Positions 23,801 to 33,593 of a DNA stretch of 64,000 nucleotides are shown here, in pieces. The stretch is from Gemella haemolysans (GTDB lineage: Bacteria > Bacillota > Bacilli > Staphylococcales > Gemellaceae): assembly GCF_012273215.1 (NCBI RefSeq), contig NZ_CP050965.1, positions 1,658,541 through 1,722,540 on the forward strand, given 5' to 3'. The notes beneath the pieces were generated by a model. It was not told the DNA's origin and ran no database searches. It was given only the letters and a program-made list of their open reading frames with translations. Position numbers and translations under genes: made by a program. Position 1 is the stretch's first letter. Each line of letters begins with the position of its first letter.

Positions 23801-25360
23801 CTAATTTTGTTTTCTAAACTTATTAGCAAACTTAGCTAACATTCTGCTTAAAAGCCCTCTTACAAAAATCAATTCTTTTGTTTTCCAAAATACTGATATC
23901 GTTAATACAAATAATGAAATATAAAATATTATATAATATATTATTTGTATCAAGATTGACTCTACTACTAAAAATTTAGTAATCAATAAGTATGTTAGAA
24001 TTAGAACAGTAAGTGCATAACAATAATGCATTACAATCACTTTAAAAACACTTTTCGAACTTCGTTTTAATCCAAACTTATAAACAGAATATGGTTCATA
24101 CCACACTACTGTAAAAATTGATGATAATATCGTTCCAATTAATATTGCCATGATTCCTAAATCACTATATATCAGTAATCCTAATGAAAATACCATATTA
24201 AGAATAGCCTCAACTATATTCTTTGTTTTTTGTTCCCAAAACAATCCATAACTATTAATAAATGTTAGAAAAGGCATTCGGTAAACCGTTATAAAGAAAT
24301 TCAAGGTAATGATAAATATAATATTAACAGAAAATAAATATTCTTTACCTAACCAAATCGTAATAAAAATATTACTGAATAAAAGTATTCCTAACGATGA
24401 AAATAATGTAATCAAGAAAGTAATAAACTGATATTTTCTTAATATATTTTCTACTTTTTCATTACCCTCTTCCGAATGAATTAAATTTCCTAAACTTCCA
24501 CTTATCGACGAAATTAATTGACCTATAATCGACTGTATATTAGCTAATATAACATTATAGTTTGAATACATACCCACTGTACTGACACCTATAAAAATTG
24601 ACATTAGTATATTATCCGTACTCATAACGATAGTTTCTGCTATTTTAGAAATAAAAGTTCCTTTTACATGTTTAGAAAAACTATTTCTTTCTATTTTAGT
24701 AACTTCACCAATAATATCAGAACTTAAAAAATCGTAAATCTTATTTACTTTTACAGAGATTATAATATTTGAAATTATCGTCATTAATATCATTATTACT
24801 AAAAATAAAATATAACTTTTAGTAATAAATAAAGCTCCCCATTGAACTATCGATCCTAAAACAAAAATAGAAAAATCAGTAGTAACATTAATATATCTTT
24901 TTTGATCAGCATCTAAAAGTACTCGTTTATAAGTGAAAAGATAGCTAATAACTGAATTCGCTAAAAATAGAAAATATATATAATATATTTCTGACGTCAT
25001 TTGTATATCACTAGCCAAATAAGGTAAAAAGAATGAAATTACTATTCCTAGTATTAAGACTATACTTGCAATTTTTGTATATATCCTTTTATACATTTGC
25101 ATATATGCATTTATTTTTGCAATATTGTTTTCTACTAATGGTTTATACAAACTTACAGCAATTGCTGTACCTATACCGAGTTCAGCAAGTGATAACACTG
25201 ACAAGATACTCGAAAATAAGCCATTTAATCCTAAATATACTATCCCCAAATAATAGATAAAAATAGATCTATTAGCAAATGCAAGTATAATTTTTAATAT
25301 TTGAACTAGGATAGATATAATTGAATTGAAAATTGCATTTTGTGTTCTTGTTTTCTTCAT
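23801..25360 (-). CDS. wzx: Wzx-type repeat-unit flippase
   Basis: This protein has about 519 residues and some 12-14 hydrophobic segments (AELGIGTAIAVSLYKPLVEN, ILVLGIVISFFLPYLASDI and others), typical of lipid-linked oligosaccharide flippases. It moves the undecaprenyl-linked repeat unit across the membrane. The ATG at 25360 is preferred because AAAGGGAAAATA precedes it; an ATG at 25375 is also possible. It lies between glycosyltransferase genes and glf in the capsule operon. Confidence 0.88.
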   Translation of the reverse strand: MKKTRTQNAIFNSIISILVQILKIILAFANRSIFIYYLGIVYLGLNGLFSSILSVLSLAELGIGTAIAVSLYKPLVENNIAKINAYMQMYKRIYTKIASIVLILGIVISFFLPYLASDIQMTSEIYYIYFLFLANSVISYLFTYKRVLLDADQKRYINVTTDFSIFVLGSIVQWGALFITKSYILFLVIMILMTIISNIIISVKVNKIYDFLSSDIIGEVTKIERNSFSKHVKGTFISKIAETIVMSTDNILMSIFIGVSTVGMYSNYNVILANIQSIIGQLISSISGSLGNLIHSEEGNEKVENILRKYQFITFLITLFSSLGILLFSNIFITIWLGKEYLFSVNIIFIITLNFFITVYRMPFLTFINSYGLFWEQKTKNIVEAILNMVFSLGLLIYSDLGIMAILIGTILSSIFTVVWYEPYSVYKFGLKRSSKSVFKVIVMHYCYALTVLILTYLLITKFLVVESILIQIIYYIIFYISLFVLTISVFWKTKELIFVRGLLSRMLAKFANKFRKQN

Positions 25361-25454
25361 TATTTTCCCTTTCATTTTTTAAAAATATTTTTTCTATGTT
25401 TTAACATACTAATACTAAAAAACTATATAGGTTATTAAAACAAGATATTTCTAC

Positions 25455-26345
25455 CTATATCTTACTAAGTATTTTCAATTTTACTTTTATTTTAAAAATA
25501 TTATATAAATATAATGGTGATAAATAATGTTTCTCAGGAACAAATGTTCTATAATGCCATTTAAAGTGATCTAAACGTATTTTTTCTACAAGTATTTTTT
25601 CTTCGTTATTTCTATTTTTAAAACTTTCTCTAAATGAATTTAATACCGGAAAAATATCTAGATTTCTCTTAGAGAACTTAGCATTTGTTATCGATCCTTT
25701 CCTTATCCTGTAACCATATATTTCCCTAGGCAGCTTTTTCCATTTTTTTGATTCCTTGATTAAAATAGGCATCACAGCTAAATCTTCAAAAATTTTTCCC
25801 TCGGGAAAAAATTTTGTTGATAAAACTCTCTTATGTATCAATCTAGGAAAAATTGACACTCTTATAGCCTTAGTCAACTGATTTATTAGTTTATCTTTAA
25901 CAGATTCTATAATAAATTCACTTTTTTTCTCATCATTTGAAAATACAGGTATATCATCATCAAAAAATGTATGTATATTAGCTTCTATAATATCTACATT
26001 GGGCTCAATATTCGCAACAAAATAATCTAAATAATCAGGTGATATTACATCATCACTATCAATAAAAGAAACATAATTACCTATCTGTTGTTCTACCGAT
26101 TTTTCAAAAAAATAATCTAGACCTGTATTTCTTGCACCACTTAATCCTTTATTTTCTTGATTTATTAAGATAAATCTTTTATCCGATAGAAATTTTTCAG
26201 CAATCTCTTTTGAATTATCTGTTGAACCATCATTCACCATAATACACATAAAATTTTTATAAGTTTGATTCTGTATACTATCTAGGCATTGCCCTAAGTA
26301 ATCCTCAACATTATAAATCGGCACTATTAAGGTTATCTTTTCCAC
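25455..26345 (-). CDS. family 2 glycosyltransferase
   Basis: The protein has about 296 residues. The start is set at the GTG at 26345, which has AAAGGAATATTAAT before it and gives (M)EKITLIVPIYNVEDYLGQC. It overlaps the upstream gene by 13 bases. A GT-A fold is shown by IVPIYN, MVNDGSTDNS, LSGARNTGLDYF and the DxD-type YVSFIDSDDVI. KIFEDLAV fits the acceptor side. It is likely one of the linkage-forming enzymes of the capsule repeat; donor and linkage are unknown. It is closely related to the next gene upstream. Confidence 0.85.
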   Translation of the reverse strand: MEKITLIVPIYNVEDYLGQCLDSIQNQTYKNFMCIMVNDGSTDNSKEIAEKFLSDKRFILINQENKGLSGARNTGLDYFFEKSVEQQIGNYVSFIDSDDVISPDYLDYFVANIEPNVDIIEANIHTFFDDDIPVFSNDEKKSEFIIESVKDKLINQLTKAIRVSIFPRLIHKRVLSTKFFPEGKIFEDLAVMPILIKESKKWKKLPREIYGYRIRKGSITNAKFSKRNLDIFPVLNSFRESFKNRNNEEKILVEKIRLDHFKWHYRTFVPEKHYLSPLYLYNIFKIKVKLKILSKI

Positions 26346-27313
26346 ATTAATATTCCTTTCTTTAATTTCTTTGCAAGCTGTTTGCATAATTGTTCTAAAT
26401 TTTTTACATAGTAAAATTTTTTGGGATAAATTTTGTAAGTTTTTAAATAATGATTATTAGGATATGCATTCTTAGAATATTTAGTTAACCATTGATTAAA
26501 CTTTTCATCATATACATTTGTATATTTTTTTATTTCTAAATATCTTTGTGCTATGTTATGAAAAATAACCGTATTTATATAGTGTTTTAGATTCGGTTTA
26601 TTAGCATAGTATTCTTCTAATAATTCACAAATTTTAAAAATATCTAATTGCTTCTGGATATTACTCCCCTTCATAGTACCATTGGGATTAGGTCGGTAAT
26701 AATATCCAATAATATTAATCTTTATCGCTCTTCTTATTTCTTTTAATACCGCAATCCCAGTATACAAATCCTCATAAATTAAGCCCTCAGGAAATAAATT
26801 TGATTCAATTAATGATTTTCTATATAGTTTGGCTACAGGTTGATGTGTAATCGCCCATGTATCTATACATGCTTTTAACACTTCTTCTCCTTCTCCTTTA
26901 AACATAATACTTACATTCTCACAATTCTCATTATCAAATCTTTCCCTATTAGTCGTAAAGTCAGCTTCTATAATATCATAGTCGTCCTTTTCATAAGCTA
27001 GCAATATTTCTAATAATTTTATATTGATAATATCATCACTATCTACAAAGCAAAGAAATTCTCCCCTGGACATCTTTATCCCTTTGTTTCTTGCTACACT
27101 CTGTCCTGAATTACTCTGGTTAACCAGAATAAATCGTTTATCATTCAAATAACTTTCTGCAATCTCTCTTGATTTATCTACAGAACCATCATTTATCATT
27201 ATACACTCAAAATCTGTGTACGTTTGACTTTGAATACTATCTAAACATTCTCTCAAGTATTTTTCCACATTGTATATTGGAACAATAACTGATACTTTAG
27301 GATTCGAACCCAT
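26333..27313 (-). CDS. family 2 glycosyltransferase
   Basis: This 326-residue GT-A enzyme shows VSVIVPIYNVEKYLRECL, CIMINDGSVDKSREIA, NSGQSVARNKGIKMSRGEF and LCFVDSDD, with LIYEDLYTG later. AAGGGGAATAACA precedes the ATG. It shares long stretches with the downstream GT2 (the SDKRFIL/LNDKRFIL segment), so the two probably arose by duplication and make related linkages. Confidence 0.87.
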   Translation of the reverse strand: MGSNPKVSVIVPIYNVEKYLRECLDSIQSQTYTDFECIMINDGSVDKSREIAESYLNDKRFILVNQSNSGQSVARNKGIKMSRGEFLCFVDSDDIINIKLLEILLAYEKDDYDIIEADFTTNRERFDNENCENVSIMFKGEGEEVLKACIDTWAITHQPVAKLYRKSLIESNLFPEGLIYEDLYTGIAVLKEIRRAIKINIIGYYYRPNPNGTMKGSNIQKQLDIFKICELLEEYYANKPNLKHYINTVIFHNIAQRYLEIKKYTNVYDEKFNQWLTKYSKNAYPNNHYLKTYKIYPKKFYYVKNLEQLCKQLAKKLKKGILMWKR

Positions 27314-27315
27314 TG

Positions 27316-28266
27316 TTATTCCCCTTCTATTTTTAAATTAATAATCTCTAATACTATTTCTTTCATTTTTGGATATTTATCTATATCAAATTTCCTTGAA
27401 AATAAGTGTCCTTGTTTTTTACCATATTTAAGTTGTTCAACATCTTCATCAGAATCTGTCCAAGTATATGGGCTTCCATCCCACCAATTAATATAACGTA
27501 GATTGCCCTGGAAATCTGTTGGTTCATCATTTGTCGGTTTTAGTGAATATACGCTATTTAATAAATCATTTTTTTCTAATATTGTTGGAATAAACAATTC
27601 ATCATTAACTCTTGTTTTTTTAAAAACTCTTTTTATAAACTCTTGTTCTCTCACTAATACTTGAACTGCTTTATGATTTAATGAGCACCAGTTTGAAGCA
27701 TATTTTAAATCAATATTATATTTTTTAAAACTATCAATTTTTAGCATTCTTTGTAATTCTATTTCAAATCTTCTGTAAATATTCAATCCTTTTTTTAAGA
27801 TTTTATTATTAATACTTCTACTAGATAAGTGTGGAGCTAAGTATTTAAAAGATACTCTTTCATATATTTTATTTTTTTCAAATAAATCATCTGATACCAT
27901 CGTTAAAAAATTATAATCTTTTCTCTCATCAAAAAAATTATAGATATTTTCTGCTGTATCCAAGGGTAAATCTACTCCGGACAACAAATGATACATACTA
28001 TAATCATTATTTTTCAGAGCAGTTGTAAATAATTCTAACTCCGCTTCTACTAGGGAATAATCTCCCCAATAGATTGGTATCTCTTTTGTGAAATATAATG
28101 TAGACTTCTTCACAACACTCTCTATTTGTTCCTTCAGCTCTCTATCAATCTGTGCTTTCTTATCAAACAAAATATAAATATCATTTTTTTCATAGTCTAA
28201 TAAAGAAACTAAGAATTTTAATTGTTCTATTTTATTATGCGCAATAATCAAATATGCTTGTTTCAT
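27316..28266 (-). CDS. GT14-like (core-2/I-branching type) glycosyltransferase
   Basis: This 316-residue protein opens MKQAYLIIAHNKIEQLKFLV and contains FTKEIPIYWGDYSLVEAELE, YSMYHLLSGVDLPLD and YASNWCSLNHKAVQVLV. These match bacterial members of the beta-1,6-N-acetylglucosaminyltransferase (GT14) group, which lack a DxD motif. It may add a branch or a GlcNAc-type sugar. It lies 2 bases from the following gene in the operon. Confidence 0.82.
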   Translation of the reverse strand: MKQAYLIIAHNKIEQLKFLVSLLDYEKNDIYILFDKKAQIDRELKEQIESVVKKSTLYFTKEIPIYWGDYSLVEAELELFTTALKNNDYSMYHLLSGVDLPLDTAENIYNFFDERKDYNFLTMVSDDLFEKNKIYERVSFKYLAPHLSSRSINNKILKKGLNIYRRFEIELQRMLKIDSFKKYNIDLKYASNWCSLNHKAVQVLVREQEFIKRVFKKTRVNDELFIPTILEKNDLLNSVYSLKPTNDEPTDFQGNLRYINWWDGSPYTWTDSDEDVEQLKYGKKQGHLFSRKFDIDKYPKMKEIVLEIINLKIEGE

Positions 28267-28332
28267 GAAGTCACTCTTCCTTTTTATATAATCATTAATT
28301 TTTTATATAACATTGTCTTACATATCATATAT

Positions 28333-29598
28333 TTATCGTCTCACTACTTCACTTAATGAGAATTGGTGTAAATCACTAAAATATTCATAGACATTTTTTG
28401 TTAATATTTCAATAAAGTTATAATCAAGCAAACGAAGAAATTCTAAGAAATTTCTATTCCAAATTATAGTCCCTACAAAACATAATATTAACATGAAATA
28501 AGATATAAAATATTTATTTCCTTTAATTTTAGATGTTCCTTCTGTATCACTAGCAATAAACAATAGAACCGAAATAATTACTAATGGATATACAAACCAA
28601 ACAAATCTATCTAACAATGTTAAGAACGGTGATACTGATAAAGTCAGTAAACAAACGTACATTACTAGTTTGTAAAAATTTTTCAACTTTTCATTTTTTT
28701 GAAATCTAAGAGTTATATGATAATAAACAATAAAAATAACACTGATAAGTGCTCCTACGTAAACATATACTAAGTCAGACCACTTAAATAGTACTATATA
28801 ATTCTCTGTAATCTGGTACGAATCAAATTTTTCAACTAAAAACGAAAAATATCCATTATTAATATTAAATACAGGTAATACAATAGATAATACTGGAAAA
28901 GTAAATAATACCAATATTTTTTTGTATATTCTATCATTTTTTAACAGAGGGAATAGGATCCTTAGTAAAACAAATATAAGACTACTTGCGTGGATTAATA
29001 TTGGAATTAAATAGTAGAATAACGATTTATTTATACTAAATCCTCCTCTAATTTCCTTATAAAATAGCGAAACAGTGATAGAAACTGCTAACGCATACCT
29101 CATTCCACTAGCTGTATATCTAATATTTACAAATGTTAAAATAATTATGAATCCAACTAAAAACAACCATTTTGAAATATTACTTTTTTGAAAAATATCT
29201 AATATAATAGAACTATATAGATAATAGACTGTAAAGCACACAACAAAACTAATTAACGAATATGTTCCTGTATTACTAAAAATATATAATAATAATCCAA
29301 ATAGTGGATAATTATAATACCCATATTCTGTTGGTATATCTTTTGACATCAAATAAGAAAACCATTCAAAAATACTATCATATGATTGATATAAATATGC
29401 TGCTTTATAATGATACGCCCCATCATCTGTTGGAAACGGGATATATCTCAATGTAATCAAAGAAATCCCTAAAACAAACAAAATAAGAAAAATTTTACTA
29501 TATTTAAAACGATATGTCAAAGGTATCATTATAAGAGGTGTAGTTATTATTGGATATAGAAAAAATAATCCTATATAAACCGATAAAATTAAAAACAT
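28333..29598 (-). CDS. wzy: EpsG-family repeat-unit polymerase
   Basis: This 421-residue protein is very hydrophobic with at least ten membrane segments. The DDGAYHYKAAYLYQS loop and the YPLFGLLLYIFS and RYTASGMRYALA segments are like those of EpsG-type Wzy proteins. As the only polymerase-like gene in the operon it should join repeat units outside the membrane. Assignment rests on topology, the loop motif and context. Confidence 0.8.
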   Translation of the reverse strand: MFLILSVYIGLFFLYPIITTPLIMIPLTYRFKYSKIFLILFVLGISLITLRYIPFPTDDGAYHYKAAYLYQSYDSIFEWFSYLMSKDIPTEYGYYNYPLFGLLLYIFSNTGTYSLISFVVCFTVYYLYSSIILDIFQKSNISKWLFLVGFIIILTFVNIRYTASGMRYALAVSITVSLFYKEIRGGFSINKSLFYYLIPILIHASSLIFVLLRILFPLLKNDRIYKKILVLFTFPVLSIVLPVFNINNGYFSFLVEKFDSYQITENYIVLFKWSDLVYVYVGALISVIFIVYYHITLRFQKNEKLKNFYKLVMYVCLLTLSVSPFLTLLDRFVWFVYPLVIISVLLFIASDTEGTSKIKGNKYFISYFMLILCFVGTIIWNRNFLEFLRLLDYNFIEILTKNVYEYFSDLHQFSLSEVVRR

Positions 29599-29734
29599 GT
29601 AATTTCCTCCTTGTCAAAATTCAGTGAATAAATAGTTTCCTTGTCTTTTTAGGTATTAAGCACGTTGAAAATTAAATGAATAATTTAAAATATTCTTGAT
29701 TCACTTTTTTATTTAATCTTTAATTTTTATTATC

Positions 29735-30703
29735 CTATTTCTTAACTATCAACCTCTTTATAACATTAAACAGTTTAGGTGATAATATAAATAAAATATA
29801 TTTGATTTTAAAAAAGAAACTTATCTTGCTATTAGACAATATATTAGTATAATTTCTTTTTATCATTTTTCTTATTTTATAAACATCAGTTATACTTGTT
29901 TTATACGCTGATCCTATAATTTTAAAAGAACCAATAGCTTCTTTAGCAATAACTGCACTTTCTAAACTCTTTTTATCATTATATTTATCTTTAATAACAT
30001 CTCTATTATGACTTATCGCATCAAAAAAATCATACTGTTTAGATGTAAATTTTGAATTCACAATGCTTCCTTGACGCTTGTAATAGTTATATATTTGTAT
30101 TGGTGTGTGAACTATTTTATTCGCTTTCTCAACATGCTCACTAATTATATATAAATCTTCGTATATTCTTCCCTTCGGGAAAGGAATTTCTAAAATACTT
30201 TTTCTATATAACTTTCCACAAGCTGATACCGTTGCTACTTTATCATAAAATGCCTCTTCAAGAAAAATATCATGATCCATAACAATCACATTCTTAAAAT
30301 CCTCTTCAGTTAAAGAATGATTAGAATAAACATTATATAATTCTGTTGCCTTAACTCGGGTAGAAACAATATCACAATTATGTTTTTCTTGAATATCCGC
30401 TAATAATTCCAAGGAATATGCTTCTAAATAATCATCTGGGTCTAAAAATGTTATAAATTCTCCTTTAGCTTTTTGAACACCAAAATTTCTCGCATCAGAT
30501 AGTCCACCATTCTCTTTATGAAACACTCTTACATTAGAATATTTCTCAGAATACTCATCACATAATTTTCCTGAATCATCTGTAGAACCATCATTCACAA
30601 GAATTATTTCAAAATTTTTATAAGTTTGTTTTTCTAAACTTTCAATTGCATAATGAAGATAATCCTCTACATTATAAACAGGAATAATAACACTAATAAG
30701 CAT
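29735..30703 (-). CDS. family 2 glycosyltransferase
   Basis: This 322-residue GT-A enzyme shows MLISVIIPVYNVEDYLHYA, ILVNDGSTDDSGKLCDEY, GGLSDARNFGVQKAKGEF and ITFLDPDDYLEA, then RIYEDLYIISE. It overlaps the upstream gene by 11 bases, and GGAGTGAGATAG precedes its start, so translation is coupled. Donor sugar unknown. Confidence 0.87.
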   Translation of the reverse strand: MLISVIIPVYNVEDYLHYAIESLEKQTYKNFEIILVNDGSTDDSGKLCDEYSEKYSNVRVFHKENGGLSDARNFGVQKAKGEFITFLDPDDYLEAYSLELLADIQEKHNCDIVSTRVKATELYNVYSNHSLTEEDFKNVIVMDHDIFLEEAFYDKVATVSACGKLYRKSILEIPFPKGRIYEDLYIISEHVEKANKIVHTPIQIYNYYKRQGSIVNSKFTSKQYDFFDAISHNRDVIKDKYNDKKSLESAVIAKEAIGSFKIIGSAYKTSITDVYKIRKMIKRNYTNILSNSKISFFFKIKYILFILSPKLFNVIKRLIVKK

Positions 30704-31697
30704 CTATCTCACTCCATTCTTTTTGTTTCTTCTTAACTAATGAGTTAACAAAACAATCAAAAATTCTTTTCATTCTATAATTCAAACTTATTAAAGATGT
30801 AACTTTTTTTTCTTTATCGTATCTCCATGTAAAACCACATTTATTAGCGTAGTTAAATAATTCATACATTTCTTCTAAATTATTATTCAATATTGCTAAT
30901 TGGCATTGTTTATTTATTAAATAAATTAATGCTTCTCTAACAATATTTTCTTGAATCTTATCAGTATGGATTTCCTGATATAATTCTAATATTCTTTTAG
31001 TTACTCTATAGTGATGATCCGATTTTTGTTTCATAATATTAATATGCATACTTTGATCTGGTCTACCTAAAAAGTATTGATAAATATCTAAATTATAATA
31101 TACATAATTCTTCACATATTTTATAGGCAACAATGTGTATTCCGTATCTACATAGAATGTCTTTTCACTCAATCTTATATCATTATTTTTTAAAATAGAT
31201 GTCTTATACGTTAGCGCATGCATAGGAGTTCTTCTATCAGGTAATCCCTCTACGATACCATCTGGTACAATTCTTTCTACAAAATCAATAGTCTTTTTAC
31301 TATTATTATACACATGTTGCTCTGTATAATTTGAAATTACCATATCTACATCTATTGTTTTTAATTTTTCTAATAACGTTTCAAAACTACTGATGTCTAT
31401 CCAGTCATCACCATCAATAACTTTAAAATATTTCCCTTTAGCTTCATTTATTCCTACATTTATAGTTGAACCATGCCCACCGTTTTCTTTAGAGATTATT
31501 CTTAAGTCCAAATCAGATTCTATAATTAAATTTTCGACTACTCGAACAGAATTATCTGTACTACCATCATTAACAACGATTACTTCAAAATCTTTATAAT
31601 ATTTCTCATTAACTGCTAAAAATGAATGTATACATTTCTCTATATATCCAGAAATATTATATGTCGGTACAACTATTGTAAGCAATTTATCTTGCAT
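30693..31697 (-). CDS. family 2 glycosyltransferase
   Basis: This 334-residue GT-A enzyme shows LTIVVPTYNISGYIEKCI, VIVVNDGSTDNSVRVVEN, GGHGSTINVGINEAKGKY and FKVIDGDDWID. Instead of the EDL acceptor motif it has a FYVDTEYTLLPIKYV segment, unlike its neighbours, so a different donor or acceptor is likely. It overlaps both adjacent genes by about 11 bases. GGAGGAGAAC precedes the ATG. Confidence 0.85.
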   Translation of the reverse strand: MQDKLLTIVVPTYNISGYIEKCIHSFLAVNEKYYKDFEVIVVNDGSTDNSVRVVENLIIESDLDLRIISKENGGHGSTINVGINEAKGKYFKVIDGDDWIDISSFETLLEKLKTIDVDMVISNYTEQHVYNNSKKTIDFVERIVPDGIVEGLPDRRTPMHALTYKTSILKNNDIRLSEKTFYVDTEYTLLPIKYVKNYVYYNLDIYQYFLGRPDQSMHINIMKQKSDHHYRVTKRILELYQEIHTDKIQENIVREALIYLINKQCQLAILNNNLEEMYELFNYANKCGFTWRYDKEKKVTSLISLNYRMKRIFDCFVNSLVKKKQKEWSEIDAY

Positions 31698-32790
31698 GTT
31701 CTCCTCCTATCATCTCTTCAATCAAATTAATCCATTGCTGTAGAATTTTTTCTTTACTAAATTTCTCTGTATCATTCATGGAATTCCCAGAAAAAATTTC
31801 TCTTAACTCCTCATTTCCAATAAGTTCACAAATTTTATTACTCATTTCTTCAGTATCAAAGTTATCAATTAAATATCCATTTTCTCCATCTAGAACTATT
31901 TCTGATGGTCCCGTTGGACAATCAAAACTAATAATCGGTAATCCATATTGTTTTGCTTCTAATAGTACTAAAGGTAATCCTTCATATCGAGAAGTCATTA
32001 CATATATCCCATGATTAGGATAAATATTCTCTATCCCTCTTACATTCCCCATAAAATTAACCTGAGCTATTACTCCGCCTTCTTTTAGTTCCTCAACTAA
32101 CTTTTCTTTAATACTATCATCACCTGAACCATATATATCCCATTGCCAATCAGGATATTTTGATAATACATTAACAGCTACTTTGGATAAATAATCATAT
32201 CCTTTTTGCTTATCAAAACGACCTACCGTAATTAATTTTTTAGAATTAACATTATATCTTTCTATACTATCAATAGAGTTTATCCAATTATAAATACACT
32301 CCACTTTATTAGAATCAATCTTATACTGTCTTATATAATTATCTCTATCTTCAGTAGTTAGTGTAATTATTTTATCAGCTGCTTTAGCCCCAAAATATCG
32401 TTGGAATTTTTTTACCTTAGTATCAATATCAACTATAGAATTAGTATGATCACACGAAATAAATACTGTATCTAAACCTAATGTACTAGCTATACCTACA
32501 CTATTCATACTCATTCCTATACCAAAAACAATCTGGATATCATGTTTCTTTAAATATTCTCTTAATAATAAAACAGATTTAAAAAAATGTTTTTGCATCG
32601 ATAACTTTTTACTTGATAAATTTTCGTATCTAACATTAAATTTCAAATCAAAAAAACACTCTTCAGTTGCCAATACAGATACTAAATGCACTTCATATTT
32701 ATCGGATAATTCATTTGCTAAATTAACAGCCACCTTTAATCCACCATCAACTCTATCAATAATCCATTTTACAAAACATATTTTTTTCAT
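31687..32790 (-). CDS. family 4 glycosyltransferase
   Basis: This is a 367-residue GT-B retaining transferase. The N-terminal domain opens MKKICFVKWIIDRVDGGLKV. The C-terminal domain carries LITVGRFDKQKGYDYL, WQWDIYGSGDDS, and the nucleotide-sugar site MTSRYEGLPLVLLEAKQYGL (the EX7E motif). It is the first of the linkage enzymes after LicD in operon order. It may add an early sugar of the repeat unit. Confidence 0.9.
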   Translation of the reverse strand: MKKICFVKWIIDRVDGGLKVAVNLANELSDKYEVHLVSVLATEECFFDLKFNVRYENLSSKKLSMQKHFFKSVLLLREYLKKHDIQIVFGIGMSMNSVGIASTLGLDTVFISCDHTNSIVDIDTKVKKFQRYFGAKAADKIITLTTEDRDNYIRQYKIDSNKVECIYNWINSIDSIERYNVNSKKLITVGRFDKQKGYDYLSKVAVNVLSKYPDWQWDIYGSGDDSIKEKLVEELKEGGVIAQVNFMGNVRGIENIYPNHGIYVMTSRYEGLPLVLLEAKQYGLPIISFDCPTGPSEIVLDGENGYLIDNFDTEEMSNKICELIGNEELREIFSGNSMNDTEKFSKEKILQQWINLIEEMIGGEHAR

Positions 32791-32794
32791 AGAT

Positions 32795-33583
32795 TTATTC
32801 CTTACTTTTCATCTCTTCAAAATGCGCTATTCTATTTTTTTTATCAGGTAGTTTCATGTAATCTCCATAAATATGTTTTAAATACCCATCATAGTCTTCA
32901 GGACTTCTTATTTCAATGTCTTCAAACTTCAATAATTTTGAATTCCCAAATATTTTCTTTGAAACAATTTCTTTTTCTCTATATCTACCTAAAATATTTC
33001 CTCCAAAGTCACTATTATCAAAACTATAAGTGGCTGCAATTTTATGTAATTTTTCAACTAATCTCTCTGATGAAAGTATTTTATATATTTTAGATTTCTT
33101 CATAAGACCAACTACTAAATTCCCAACAAATCCACGGTCTACAATATTTAACTTATCTATAATCGAAAACTTATATAGTACTCTATATAATAAAAACTTC
33201 GTTAAAAATACCTTTCTAGCTATTTTACCATTTGGAGCCCCATCTAATGGAAATAAATCAATATATACAGAATATGATTCTGATCCTATTTGTATATTTT
33301 CTTTTTTCTTATATTGCAATACATTCAAATTAATTATGTTTTTCTCTAAAACTACTTCTTCGTTATCACTCAATAATTCAATCAATTTATCATAATATTT
33401 TCTAGGTATTCCTAAATCTATATCATCATCCCAAGGTATGAACCCTTGATGTCTTACTGCTCCTAAAAGAGTACCTCCTAAAGCAAAATACTCTATACTG
33501 TTATTCTCACATAATTTTATGCATTCTTTTAATAATAATAATTCTTGTTCTTGAATTTTCTTCAGTACTACTTCTTTATCCAT
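32795..33583 (-). CDS. LicD-family phosphotransferase
   Basis: This 262-residue protein carries ALGGTLLGAVRHQGFIPWDD followed by DIDLGIPRKYYDKL, the nucleotidyltransferase-fold signature of LicD proteins. These transfer phosphocholine or, in related enzymes, polyol phosphates from CDP donors to glycans. No choline genes (licA-C) are in the window, but CDP-ribitol genes tarI-tarJ are next to the operon, so a ribitol-phosphate or similar decoration is a reasonable inference. The donor is not proven. Confidence 0.85.
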   Translation of the reverse strand: MDKEVVLKKIQEQELLLLKECIKLCENNSIEYFALGGTLLGAVRHQGFIPWDDDIDLGIPRKYYDKLIELLSDNEEVVLEKNIINLNVLQYKKKENIQIGSESYSVYIDLFPLDGAPNGKIARKVFLTKFLLYRVLYKFSIIDKLNIVDRGFVGNLVVGLMKKSKIYKILSSERLVEKLHKIAATYSFDNSDFGGNILGRYREKEIVSKKIFGNSKLLKFEDIEIRSPEDYDGYLKHIYGDYMKLPDKKNRIAHFEEMKSKE

Positions 33584-33593
33584 AGTTCACCTT

